Shown here one piece after another: positions 1 through 6,968 of a stretch of 22,190 nt of DNA. The first letter of the stretch is position 1; the number at the start of each line of letters is the position of its first letter. The position numbers and the translations under genes were made by a program. The DNA comes from Zwartia sp. (GTDB lineage Bacteria; Pseudomonadota; Gammaproteobacteria; Burkholderiales; Burkholderiaceae_B), in contig JAURZO010000003.1 of assembly GCA_030653405.1 (NCBI GenBank), positions 1-22,190 of the forward strand, read 5' to 3'. The notes under the pieces are model-generated. The model saw only the letters and a program-made list of their open reading frames with translations. It was not told where the DNA came from and searched no databases.

Positions 1-281
1 GGTAACTCAAGAACATTCCGAAAATCGAACTTTGTGTCGTAACTTAGACCAGCACTTATATATGCGGCAGGATGTTCAGCTTTCGTGATTTGAAACTCGC
101 CGCTAAAAAGTCTGTTCAACTTTTGACTAGTGCCATAGGCAACAGTCACATAGATCTGTCCGAGATCATCCTCTTTGGTCGCAAGGATAAGACTTGGTCG
201 TGGTTTAGGCTTAAGACTTATAGCATCAGGGAAGTGACACCAAACGATCTCCCCTGCCGTTGGCGCTGGCCACCAATGCAT
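1..281 (-). CDS. PemK/MazF-like toxin, partial (runs off the window edge)
   Basis: A minus-strand frame opens at an ATG that shares one base with the antitoxin stop codon (TAATG) and stays open for 93 codons to position 1. The protein begins MHWWPAPTAGEIVWCHFPD and continues with KPKPRPSLIL, then VTVAYGTSQKLN. The GEIVW...P and KPRPxLIL patterns resemble the first strands of the PemK/MazF endoribonuclease barrel, where the toxin cleaves mRNA and is neutralised by the upstream-encoded antitoxin. The one-base overlap implies translational coupling and fits a type II toxin-antitoxin operon. The C-terminus is outside the window, so intactness cannot be judged. Family assignment rests on motif recognition only; the alternative is an uncharacterised small protein with a similar N-terminus. 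Confidence 0.6.
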   Translation of the reverse strand, partial: MHWWPAPTAGEIVWCHFPDAISLKPKPRPSLILATKEDDLGQIYVTVAYGTSQKLNRLFSGEFQITKAEHPAAYISAGLSYDTKFDFRNVLEL

Positions 282-562
282 TACGATCCTTCCAAATCGA
301 ACAGACTGCTGAGAATCTTCCCACCTTTGGGTTTTGGTGCAGATTTTTTTATCTGAGCCAGTTGGGCTTTCGTTAAAGCTCCATCGTCGGCTTCGTATTG
401 TGGTAGAAATTTAGTAGCAAGTTCGTGAAGAGCCATATGAATAACCTGTGTTTCGTCAACACCCAACGTTTCGGCCAATCGTTTGGCCGTCGCACGAGTG
501 ACACCAGTCGCGCTGTCTTGGGTGCGATACCTAAAAGCAATTTGAGCAGTTGTTGTTTTCAT
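281..562 (-). CDS. Antitoxin-like small protein of a type II TA pair
   Basis: This is a 93-aa protein starting MKTTTAQIAFRYR, with GGAG about 8 bases before the ATG. The N-terminus could form a DNA-binding beta strand, followed by a helix-turn-helix-like stretch (ATAKRLAETLGVDETQVIHM, about residues 25-44) reminiscent of ribbon-helix-helix regulators. The C-terminal third is Lys/Gly/Pro-rich (KKSAPKPKGGK) and probably disordered until it binds the toxin. Antitoxins of this kind neutralise the partner and repress their own promoter. The toxin-like frame starts within its stop codon, and a promoter with a palindrome lies just upstream. I do not recognise the exact family; the antitoxin role is inferred from size, layout and the neighbouring frame. 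Confidence 0.6.
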   Translation of the reverse strand: MKTTTAQIAFRYRTQDSATGVTRATAKRLAETLGVDETQVIHMALHELATKFLPQYEADDGALTKAQLAQIKKSAPKPKGGKILSSLFDLEGS

Positions 563-593
563 AGAGTTTCTCCGAACTTTTTAGACAACATTA

Positions 594-613
594 TTAGATA
601 TCTAAAAGATATC
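594..613. promoter_or_regulatory. Probable autoregulatory operator of the TA pair
   Basis: A perfect 12-bp palindrome, TTAGATATCTAA (594-605), is followed by a second AGATATC (607-613). The block overlaps the -10 element and the likely transcription start of the antitoxin promoter, where a TA antitoxin normally binds to repress its own operon. Binding is inferred from position and symmetry. Confidence 0.45.
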
Positions 614-634
614 AATTATTAGGGTTGCTGTCAA
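606..634 (-). promoter_or_regulatory. Sigma70-type promoter of the toxin-antitoxin operon
   Basis: On the minus strand, TTGACA (634-629) is followed after exactly 17 bases by TATCTT (611-606). The start codon of the antitoxin lies about 44 bases further on. This is a near-consensus sigma70 promoter correctly placed for the TA operon. Confidence 0.55.
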
Positions 635-651
635 CTCAGAGCGCCTAACAA

Positions 652-1563
652 TCAAGTCCCATCACTCCGCTTTAGCGCCGCCAACACCCCATCCACCCCT
701 ACCCGCCAATCCGGCAGATTCACTCCAAACGTCTGACGCACCTTAGCCGTGTCCAAACAAGAATTCATTGGTCGAGTCGCGGCGACCGGATAATCCTCTG
801 TCCTGATCGCTGCGATCGCGTCATCCGCCACCTTGATCGGCCAACCCGCCACTCGTGCCTGTGCAATCACATAGCTAGCGTAGGCATGCCAGTTCGTTTG
901 CCCGCCAGCGGTCAAGTGATACACACCCCAGCGTGGGTCATCTTTTGGTTGCTCGGCCATGACACTCAAAATCTGTGCCGTTGTCTCAGCAATCAAGTCA
1001 GCCGAGGTCGGTGCCCCGATCTGATCCGCGACCACTCTGAGTGCATCGCGATCCTGAGCGAGCTTCAGCATGGTTTTCAAAAAGTTACCCCCATGCGCCC
1101 CCACGACCCAGCTTGTCCTAAATATCAAATGCCTCGGACATGCCTCGACGACCGCCCGCTCACCCGCCAACTTGCTGCGACCATACGCTGACAAAGGCTG
1201 CGTTTCGTCTGACTCTACGTAAGGCGTTTTTTTGGTTCCCGCATACGCATAATCCGTTGAATAATGCACCATACAGGCACCCACCTCGTGGGCGGCCTGC
1301 GCCAGCAGCCCCGGTGCAACCGCATTGATCGTATGTGCAAGCTCCGGCTCAGTCTCCGCGCGATCCACAGCCGTATAGGCCGTCGCGTTCACGATGATGT
1401 CTGGATTGACCCGAATCACGAGCGGAGTGATCTCAAGCACATCACTCAAGTCTAGCTCTGCGCGGGTCACCACGACAACCTCACCCAGAGGTTGCAAAGC
1501 GGATTTAAGCGCATGACCGACTTGGCCGTTACCACCAATGAGCAGGATTTTGTACTTGTTCAT
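652..1563 (-). CDS. rmlD: dTDP-4-dehydrorhamnose reductase (RmlD)
   Basis: RmlD catalyses the last step of dTDP-L-rhamnose synthesis, NAD(P)H-dependent reduction of dTDP-4-keto-L-rhamnose, in the cytoplasm. The 303-aa protein from the chosen ATG has the Rossmann motif GGNGQVG (residues 10-16), NATAYTAVDRAE, a catalytic STD (102-104) and YGRSK (Tyr127, Lys131), all typical of the family, and its length matches the usual ~300 aa. Longer starts (TTG at 1602, ATG at 1578) exist, but MNKYKILLIGGNGQVG is the family-like N-terminus. The gene stands alone here: rmlA, rmlB and rmlC are not in the window. It is divergent from the ligase-like gene and supplies rhamnose to surface glycan. Confidence 0.9.
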   Translation of the reverse strand: MNKYKILLIGGNGQVGHALKSALQPLGEVVVVTRAELDLSDVLEITPLVIRVNPDIIVNATAYTAVDRAETEPELAHTINAVAPGLLAQAAHEVGACMVHYSTDYAYAGTKKTPYVESDETQPLSAYGRSKLAGERAVVEACPRHLIFRTSWVVGAHGGNFLKTMLKLAQDRDALRVVADQIGAPTSADLIAETTAQILSVMAEQPKDDPRWGVYHLTAGGQTNWHAYASYVIAQARVAGWPIKVADDAIAAIRTEDYPVAATRPMNSCLDTAKVRQTFGVNLPDWRVGVDGVLAALKRSDGT

Positions 1564-1658
1564 AAGCAAATTATGCATTATTCGAGGCCTACGGTCTCTC
1601 AAACTAAGATGTCATACAATTTGCCAATCTGCTAAATAGGTCTTACAAAAAATTGACA

Positions 1659-2954
1659 ATGCTTGCTCAGAAGCAAACCCCTCCAACTCAGTACTGGAAT
1701 AGTGCTCTAGTAACCTGGCTGATTGGTGGATTGATTGGTTTACTCCCCATCACCATGATGACGGAGCTTCGCGGGGGGAGCGTCAACTTTTGGGCATTAG
1801 TATTGGCGTGTTTAGTCTGCTGTAGCCTGCGACCTGGCGGCATCCATGCCTCGATCCATTCACTACGTCCTTATCGATCTCTTGTTTTGGCACTTTTGGT
1901 GCTGCCGCTCACCGTCGCCATGGCCATGCTCTGGGCGCATGAAATACTCGGTGGCGATATCGAACGCGCTGTGCGCGTGTTTGTTGGCACCACGGCCGTG
2001 CTCGCCGCATGCCTGAGCCTAAACCCTGACTGGCTCAGACACAGCATCTGGGGGTTTATGGCCGGCGTGATTGGAGGCACTGGGACACTCATGTGGGCGA
2101 GCTGGCCCCATTTTACAAGACCAGAGATGGATCAGTACACCACGGTCGGCTATAGCAATGTGCTTTTGTTACTCAGTGTCATTGTGCTTTTTTCGCTCGG
2201 CTGGCCGTTGACACGCTACAAGCGAACGGAACAAGTCGTCAAACTCCTCACCGTTGCTGTTGGTTTAGTCGGAATTGTCATCGCTCAAACGCGCAGCAGC
2301 TGGGTCGCAGTCCCTTTCTTTATATTCATCGGACTCATTTTGATCCGCTCGTCGATGAGTGGCAAGCGACTCCTCGTGCTCGCTACTATCGCAATAGTTC
2401 TGTCAGTCTCAGTTTTTTTTACAAATCCCACGCTCCTCGCGCGATCGCAACAAGGCGCAAAAGAGTTCGTAGAGTGTCGCTCAACAAATCCCATTGCAGA
2501 TACATCCGTCTGCATTCGCATTCAGCTTTGGCGAGCCTCCTGGCATATGTTTAAAGCCAATCCGCTGTTGGCCAATGCAGGTTCTTCGCGCTTTGAAGAA
2601 AAATTAGAACAGCTCCATCAACAGGGCATCGTGTCCGCACTCACGAAAAGTGAATTCGGGGAGCCACACAACGACTTATTTCATGCATTAGCCAACTATG
2701 GACTCATGGGTTTGCTCGCATTTTTACTGATGTATTTCGTTCCAACCGTGATGTTTGCACTCAGGCTCAGAACGCGTTTTACGCACGAGGTCAGAGTCGC
2801 GGCCGCCATGGGTCTGGCGGTCTGTGTAGGCTTTATGGCTTTTGGCTTGACCGAGGTCATGTTTCGCAGCATGAGGATGTTGAGCTTTTACGCTGTACTA
2901 GTGGCATGGCTCCTAGCACTTTCACACGAACATAGACGGGCTACAAAGCCTTAA
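1659..2954 (+). CDS. O-antigen ligase / Wzy-like membrane protein
   Basis: A 431-aa protein with about ten to twelve hydrophobic segments and a large periplasmic loop around residues 255-345. In that loop and just before it are the hallmarks of the Wzy_C/WaaL superfamily: AQTRSSW (about 209-215), with an Arg thought to bind the undecaprenyl-PP donor, and EPHNDLFHALANYG (about 334-348), with the conserved His. WaaL joins polymerised O-antigen to lipid A-core in the periplasm; related proteins polymerise glycans or glycosylate pilin. Two cysteines (about 274 and 285) lie in the loop and could pair. The ATG at 1659 is preferred over the TTG at 1653; no strong ribosome binding site is visible. 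Ligase versus polymerase cannot be settled from sequence, but rmlD next door supports a lipopolysaccharide role. Confidence 0.8.
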   Translation: MLAQKQTPPTQYWNSALVTWLIGGLIGLLPITMMTELRGGSVNFWALVLACLVCCSLRPGGIHASIHSLRPYRSLVLALLVLPLTVAMAMLWAHEILGGDIERAVRVFVGTTAVLAACLSLNPDWLRHSIWGFMAGVIGGTGTLMWASWPHFTRPEMDQYTTVGYSNVLLLLSVIVLFSLGWPLTRYKRTEQVVKLLTVAVGLVGIVIAQTRSSWVAVPFFIFIGLILIRSSMSGKRLLVLATIAIVLSVSVFFTNPTLLARSQQGAKEFVECRSTNPIADTSVCIRIQLWRASWHMFKANPLLANAGSSRFEEKLEQLHQQGIVSALTKSEFGEPHNDLFHALANYGLMGLLAFLLMYFVPTVMFALRLRTRFTHEVRVAAAMGLAVCVGFMAFGLTEVMFRSMRMLSFYAVLVAWLLALSHEHRRATKP

Positions 2955-2970
2955 CCTTAGCGAATAAACA

Positions 2971-3735
2971 TCACACCGCTAAAGTCGCTGCGCCAACCAA
3001 CAACAAAAACCATAAAGACAAACGCCGAATAATATGCGCACGACCTTTTAAAGCCTTGTGAAACAGGTAAGTCCCAAGCACTGTCGAGGCAATGTAAACC
3101 GGTATGAATGAAACGGTGTAGACCAACTGCGCACTATTGACCAAATCCTTAAAAACAAAAAATGTAATCGTCGCGATCTGGGCAATCGCAAAAAACATCA
3201 TAAAGAATGCGCGCACGACCTGTGGACTGAGAGACTTGTCACTTAGTAGATACAACACCAAGGGTGGCCCACCCACACCCGCAAGCGAAGTCAACGCGCC
3301 CGAAGTCACACCTACGACCAGCGCCTGGAGGCGCCCACGCGGACCGTTATACGTCCAGCCGACCAACATGATCGCAGCTAGTATCGCGACCGTCAGACCG
3401 ATCACCCGACGAATCATCATCGGATCGAGTACCTCAATCAACCAGACACCAATCGGCACACCAATCAAAGACGGTACCACCAGCGCCCACACTACAGGCC
3501 AAGGCGTCGTCTTCCAGGTTTCAGGCAGGGACTGAACCGACGTGACAAAATTCAATAGCAACACCACCACAACCAGATCAGCCGGGGACATAAAGAAACT
3601 AAAAAAAGGCGCAAGTACAAGCCCACCACCAAAACCAGTAAATGAGCGGATCGTCCCAGCTAATAAGACCGTCACGCACATCAAAGCAAAAACAGGGATA
3701 GAGGGGAACAACTGGTGCCACAGATCAAGAAACAT
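2971..3735 (-). CDS. TauE/SafE-family membrane transporter
   Basis: A 254-aa protein that is almost all hydrophobic helices (about eight) and has the internal repeat of TauE/SafE permeases: the first half carries SFTGFGGGLVLAPF, the second GALTSLAGVGGPPLVLYL. Members export or import sulfonates, sulfite, sulfoacetate or other organic anions across the inner membrane; the substrate here cannot be read from sequence. It lies downstream of the crotonase gene on the same strand, but an intrinsic terminator separates them, so it is probably a separate transcription unit. It is convergent with the ligase-like gene, with only 16 bases between the stops. The ATG at 3735 follows a weak GAG-type ribosome binding site. 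Confidence 0.88.
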   Translation of the reverse strand: MFLDLWHQLFPSIPVFALMCVTVLLAGTIRSFTGFGGGLVLAPFFSFFMSPADLVVVVLLLNFVTSVQSLPETWKTTPWPVVWALVVPSLIGVPIGVWLIEVLDPMMIRRVIGLTVAILAAIMLVGWTYNGPRGRLQALVVGVTSGALTSLAGVGGPPLVLYLLSDKSLSPQVVRAFFMMFFAIAQIATITFFVFKDLVNSAQLVYTVSFIPVYIASTVLGTYLFHKALKGRAHIIRRLSLWFLLLVGAATLAV

Positions 3736-3780
3736 TAGAGCTCTTTAAACGCGCTGAACACAGCGCAGGTAAATATCTGG

Positions 3781-3814
3781 CAAAAATAAGGCGTCTGTTT
3801 ATGGCAGACGCCTT
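3781..3814 (-). terminator. Intrinsic terminator of the CoA-transferase/GntR/crotonase operon
   Basis: A perfect 10-bp stem, AAGGCGTCTG paired with CAGACGCCTT around a 7-base loop, is followed on the minus strand by ATTTTTG. It lies about 40 bases beyond the crotonase stop codon. It is a textbook rho-independent terminator for the minus-strand operon and insulates it from the TauE/SafE gene. Confidence 0.85.
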
Positions 3815-3852
3815 TACACACGCAAACTTCCGAGCACGAGATATTCAGACCT

Positions 3853-4668
3853 TTACTTGCCGCGGAATACCGGCGCACGCTTTTCAGCAAAGGCGCGCTT
3901 ACCTTCCTGATAATCATCGCTCGCAAAACAAGCCAACACCATCTGCTTGATGCCCTCAACATCCACATGTGGAGGGACTTTCTGAAACTCGCGAATCGCT
4001 TTTTTGCCAGCGCGCAGTGTGATCGGAGCATTCGCCACGACTTTCGCCAAATAGTCATCCACGGCCTTATCCAGCTCGGCCACAGGTACGAGATGCTGAA
4101 TCAACCCCTTGGCCTTGGCTTCCTGCGCGGTATAGCGCTGCGCGGACAACATAACATCAAGTGCTTGTGGGGCACCTACCGTGCTGACCAAGTTGCGGAT
4201 CGCCGTCAGGCGATAACCCAAACCCAGACGACCCGCAGGAATCGCAAACGTACTCGCATCCGATGCAATCCGGATATCGCAGCACAAGGACAGATTCAAC
4301 CCGCCACCAATGCAGTAACCATCAATACGACCAATCACCGGCTTCGAGCAGTTATAAATCGAACCCTGAGCTTCTTCGCCCACCCGCTCGTACTCAGCGA
4401 CAGCATCCGCAGCTGTACGCAGTTTTTCAAACTGAGAAATGTTGGCGCCGCTGACGAAGGACTTACCACCCGCACCTGTCAACACGACGGCACGGATTTC
4501 ATCATCATCCTCGAACATCTTGATAATGCCAGGTAATGCTGCCCACATGTCATAAGACATCGCATTGTGTTTCGCAGGGTCATTAAAAGTGATCCAGCCT
4601 ACGGCTCCTTTTTTTTCAATGATCAAGTTGTCAGTGATTTCGCCTTGCAACAATCTGGTAGTCGTCAT
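3853..4668 (-). CDS. Crotonase-fold protein (enoyl-CoA hydratase family) lacking both catalytic glutamates
   Basis: A 271-aa crotonase superfamily member acting on an acyl-CoA. Visible family features are FNDPAKHNAMS near the N-terminus, the first oxyanion-hole segment KSFVSGANIS (about 69-78), and the second, GYCIGGGLNLSLCCDIRIA (about 117-135). The two glutamates that hydrate enoyl-CoA (Glu144 and Glu164 in the rat enzyme) align with Asn125 in GGGLNL and Ala145 in IPAGRLGLGY, so ordinary hydratase activity is doubtful. The RLGLGYRL segment recalls the Tyr-bearing VNLGVPYNL segment of methylmalonyl-CoA decarboxylase (YgfG/ScpB), so decarboxylation is possible. The start ATG (4668) lies 2 bases after the GntR stop, with GGAG upstream; a TTG at 4674 is the alternative. 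Last gene of the operon, before a terminator. Confidence 0.85.
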   Translation of the reverse strand: MTTTRLLQGEITDNLIIEKKGAVGWITFNDPAKHNAMSYDMWAALPGIIKMFEDDDEIRAVVLTGAGGKSFVSGANISQFEKLRTAADAVAEYERVGEEAQGSIYNCSKPVIGRIDGYCIGGGLNLSLCCDIRIASDASTFAIPAGRLGLGYRLTAIRNLVSTVGAPQALDVMLSAQRYTAQEAKAKGLIQHLVPVAELDKAVDDYLAKVVANAPITLRAGKKAIREFQKVPPHVDVEGIKQMVLACFASDDYQEGKRAFAEKRAPVFRGK

Positions 4669-4670
4669 TT

Positions 4671-5537
4671 TCAAAGGTCTCCAAGTAATGTTCGATAACG
4701 GGCCATGGCATTTTCTAGATGCGTGCGCATGGCGAGACGTGCACCTGCCGAGTCTCGTCGAGCAATGGCATCGACGATTTGATCGTGCTCGTCCCCTATT
4801 TCTTCAACGCGGGTCGTGCCAATCGTTCTAAATCTAAACGTACGAACCGCATCGTGAATCACATGACTTAAGTGACCCATGATGCGTACAAAATATGGGT
4901 TATTTGCGCAGTGCGCGACAGCCAGATGAAAGTCTACTGCTGAATGCGAAGCCACCTGCCAGTCTGCGGAGTTCGCCTCCAGCCGCTTGAGCGCAAGCTT
5001 CAGGGCATCTAACTGCGCATTAGTACGGTGAGTCGCTGCCAACGCCGCCGCACCCGACTCGATCTCAATGCGCAGCTGATGCACATGAATGAGCTGGGAC
5101 AACTCCAACAAATCATCGTGCGACACCTCAAAAGGTCGCATCGCCAAGTCTGCACAGACAAACGTGCCGACACCATGACGTGTCTCAACCAGACCCGTGA
5201 GCTTGAGGCGCGCAATCGCTTCACGCACCACATTCCGGCTCACACCGAACTGCGCACCCAATTCCTGCTCAGTCGGTAAACGCTGACCGGGTGCCAGACT
5301 TTCATTCAGGATACGCGCACGGAGTTGTTGCGCGATTTCATCGGGTAGGTTTTCAGGGCGGCCTAGATTATCGAAAGCCGAGACTTTCGACGCTGGCGTC
5401 ACACTACCGAAAGCGCCCCCAAACGAGCTCCCTGCGCTCACCCCAACTCCCACGGACTTGCTCGACGCGCTGCGTCGTCCCGCCGCGGGCTGTCGACGGG
5501 ACGTGTAAACCGTTGTCGTGACGCCTGGCTTATCCAA
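4671..5537 (-). CDS. GntR-family transcriptional regulator, FadR/FCD subfamily
   Basis: A 288-aa regulator. Residues 1-60 are a Ser/Gly/Ala-rich, probably disordered leader. A winged helix-turn-helix follows at about 63-127 (LPTEQELGAQFGVSRNVVRE, then HGVGTFV), then an all-helical FCD ligand domain (about 145-280) with VDFHLAVAHCANNPYF and EEIGDEHDQIVDAI. FCD regulators usually bind a carboxylate or acyl-CoA related to the pathway they control and dimerise on GT-N3-AC palindromes. The gene sits between the CoA-transferase and the crotonase, so it is probably co-transcribed and autoregulated through the palindrome upstream of the CoA-transferase. The reading frame opens at a TTG 2 bases after the CoA-transferase stop; no ATG occurs in the leader, and GTG codons near residues 29-33 are alternative starts. 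Confidence 0.88.
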   Translation of the reverse strand: MDKPGVTTTVYTSRRQPAAGRRSASSKSVGVGVSAGSSFGGAFGSVTPASKVSAFDNLGRPENLPDEIAQQLRARILNESLAPGQRLPTEQELGAQFGVSRNVVREAIARLKLTGLVETRHGVGTFVCADLAMRPFEVSHDDLLELSQLIHVHQLRIEIESGAAALAATHRTNAQLDALKLALKRLEANSADWQVASHSAVDFHLAVAHCANNPYFVRIMGHLSHVIHDAVRTFRFRTIGTTRVEEIGDEHDQIVDAIARRDSAGARLAMRTHLENAMARYRTLLGDL

Positions 5538-5538
5538 C

Positions 5539-6717
5539 TTAAATCGCGCCTTCTTGAGCCAACTCTTCGATCAGAGCCGCACTGATGCCAAACTCAGCAA
5601 ACACTTCTTTATTGTGCTCGCCACGATCTGGGGCAGCCACAAACACCTCGCGCTTGGAGCGGCTCATGATGACAGGCTGACCCACCACGCTGATCTCACC
5701 AAGCTTTGGATGCTGGAGCTTTTTAGCCATTCCCAGATGGATGACCTGCGGGTCTTCCATCGTTTGCTGAACGTTCTTGATCGGGCCGCAAGGCACGCCT
5801 TCCTTGTTCAGCAAATCAATCCAGAATTCCGTACTTTCCTGCTTGGTCCGCGCATTGATCGCCGCATTCAGCTCAGGACGCTTCTTGGCGCGAAGCTGCA
5901 AGGTTTTGAAACGCTCATCATTTACCAGCTCAGGTAAGCCCAAGACATTGGCCAGACGTACGTACATTTCCGTGCCCATCGCCGCGATATTGATGTATCC
6001 ATCCGAGGTTTCGTAAACACCTGTTGGCGAGCTCGTAGGATGGTCATTCCCACTCTGGCCTGGAATTTCCTTGTTCATCAACCAACGCATGATCTGGAAA
6101 TCCATCATCCAGACCTGCGCCTGCAACAACGAAGACTGTACCCACTGACCCTCGCCAGACTCCTCACGCTCAAGCAATGCGACTAAAGTCCCGATTGCGC
6201 AAAACAAACCAGAGGTCAGATCCGCAACCGGAATTCCTGCTCGCATCGGTCCGCGACCCGGCTCACCGGTGACCGACATGATACCGCCAATCCCCTGGGC
6301 AATCTGATCGAGACCGGGACGATCCTTGTACGGACCGTCCTGACCAAAACCCGACACACTCGCCAAAATAATCCGCGGATTGACCTTGCGCAGGGATTCG
6401 TAATCAATCCCGAGCTTGAACTTCACATTCGGGCGATAGTTCTCAATCACCACATCCGCCTGCTTCACCATCTCCAAGAACAAAGCCTTGCCCTTGGGAT
6501 GCTTCAGGTTGATGGTGATACTGCGCTTGTTACGGTGGGTATTTTGATAGTCCGCAAACTGCGCGGAACCGCCTGGTTTGTCATCCGGCATGTCACCCGG
6601 CTCTTCAATCTTGATGACATTCGCCCCCCAGTCGCCAAGCTGGCGAACAGCAGCTGGGCCTGAACGGACACGCGTCAGATCTAGCACCGTGAAACGGCTG
6701 AGGGGTAGCTTGGACAT
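5539..6717 (-). CDS. CaiB/BaiF-family type III CoA-transferase
   Basis: A 392-aa protein, the usual length for class III CoA-transferases, which move CoA between carboxylic acids in the cytoplasm through a covalent aspartyl intermediate. The N-terminus LSRFTVLDLTRVRSGPAAVR, GANVIKIEEPGD, and NKRSITINLKHPKGK are family signatures. RPGLDQIAQGIGG (about 133-145) and GIPVADLTSG follow; Asp166 in the latter aligns with the catalytic Asp169 of formyl-CoA transferase. The start at 6717 is chosen over an in-frame upstream start (6789) because GGAG lies 9 bases before it and MSKLPLSRF is family-like. First gene of an operon with the GntR regulator and the crotonase. The substrate is unknown; the pairing suggests activation of an organic acid followed by crotonase chemistry. 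Confidence 0.9.
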   Translation of the reverse strand: MSKLPLSRFTVLDLTRVRSGPAAVRQLGDWGANVIKIEEPGDMPDDKPGGSAQFADYQNTHRNKRSITINLKHPKGKALFLEMVKQADVVIENYRPNVKFKLGIDYESLRKVNPRIILASVSGFGQDGPYKDRPGLDQIAQGIGGIMSVTGEPGRGPMRAGIPVADLTSGLFCAIGTLVALLEREESGEGQWVQSSLLQAQVWMMDFQIMRWLMNKEIPGQSGNDHPTSSPTGVYETSDGYINIAAMGTEMYVRLANVLGLPELVNDERFKTLQLRAKKRPELNAAINARTKQESTEFWIDLLNKEGVPCGPIKNVQQTMEDPQVIHLGMAKKLQHPKLGEISVVGQPVIMSRSKREVFVAAPDRGEHNKEVFAEFGISAALIEELAQEGAI

Positions 6718-6747
6718 GCAGGGCTCCGGGGTAGAAATTTGTTGGCA

Positions 6748-6774
6748 ATTGTAAGATGTCCGACATCTTACAAT
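6748..6774. promoter_or_regulatory. Perfect 27-bp palindromic operator upstream of the CoA-transferase operon
   Basis: ATTGTAAGATGTC is followed by a single C and then its exact reverse complement, giving 13 + 1 + 13 perfect symmetry. The centre reads ATGTCCGACAT, the GT-N3-AC core bound by FadR-type GntR proteins. The site lies 31-57 bases before the CoA-transferase ATG. A TTGACT (6789-6784, minus) just outside could be a -35 box, so a bound dimer would block initiation. The obvious candidate ligand is the regulator encoded in the same operon. Confidence 0.75.
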
Positions 6775-6968
6775 ACATTGGTAAGTCAATCTCAGACTTT
6801 AAAACTAAGTTTGGATGCTTGCTTTTACGGTTTCGCTTTCAGCGATCATATAAATAATGTAAGTGGAACCTTTGTCATAAGTGTGCATTAAAACCAACTT
6901 TATATTTTTTAAACAAGTACGATATTTGACCGCGTAAAAGATCATACATTCCAGCTTGAAAGAGGTTG

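Noticed and set aside
72..356. 94-aa plus-strand frame at the left edge
   Set aside because: It lies antisense to the toxin-like frame and the end of the antitoxin gene, both of which have better starts and family-like motifs.
1621..1649. Possible promoter TTGCCA-N17-TACAAA before the ligase-like gene
   Set aside because: The -10 would lie only about 10 bases before the ATG, leaving almost no leader, and the match is weak.
3735..4058. 107-aa minus-strand frame overlapping the end of the crotonase gene
   Set aside because: It is a frame-shifted reading of the crotonase end and runs through the terminator hairpin; no family resemblance.
3967..4536. 189-aa plus-strand frame antisense to the crotonase gene
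   Set aside because: It is long but fully within the crotonase gene on the opposite strand, has no recognisable domain, and its composition is that of a reverse-complement shadow.
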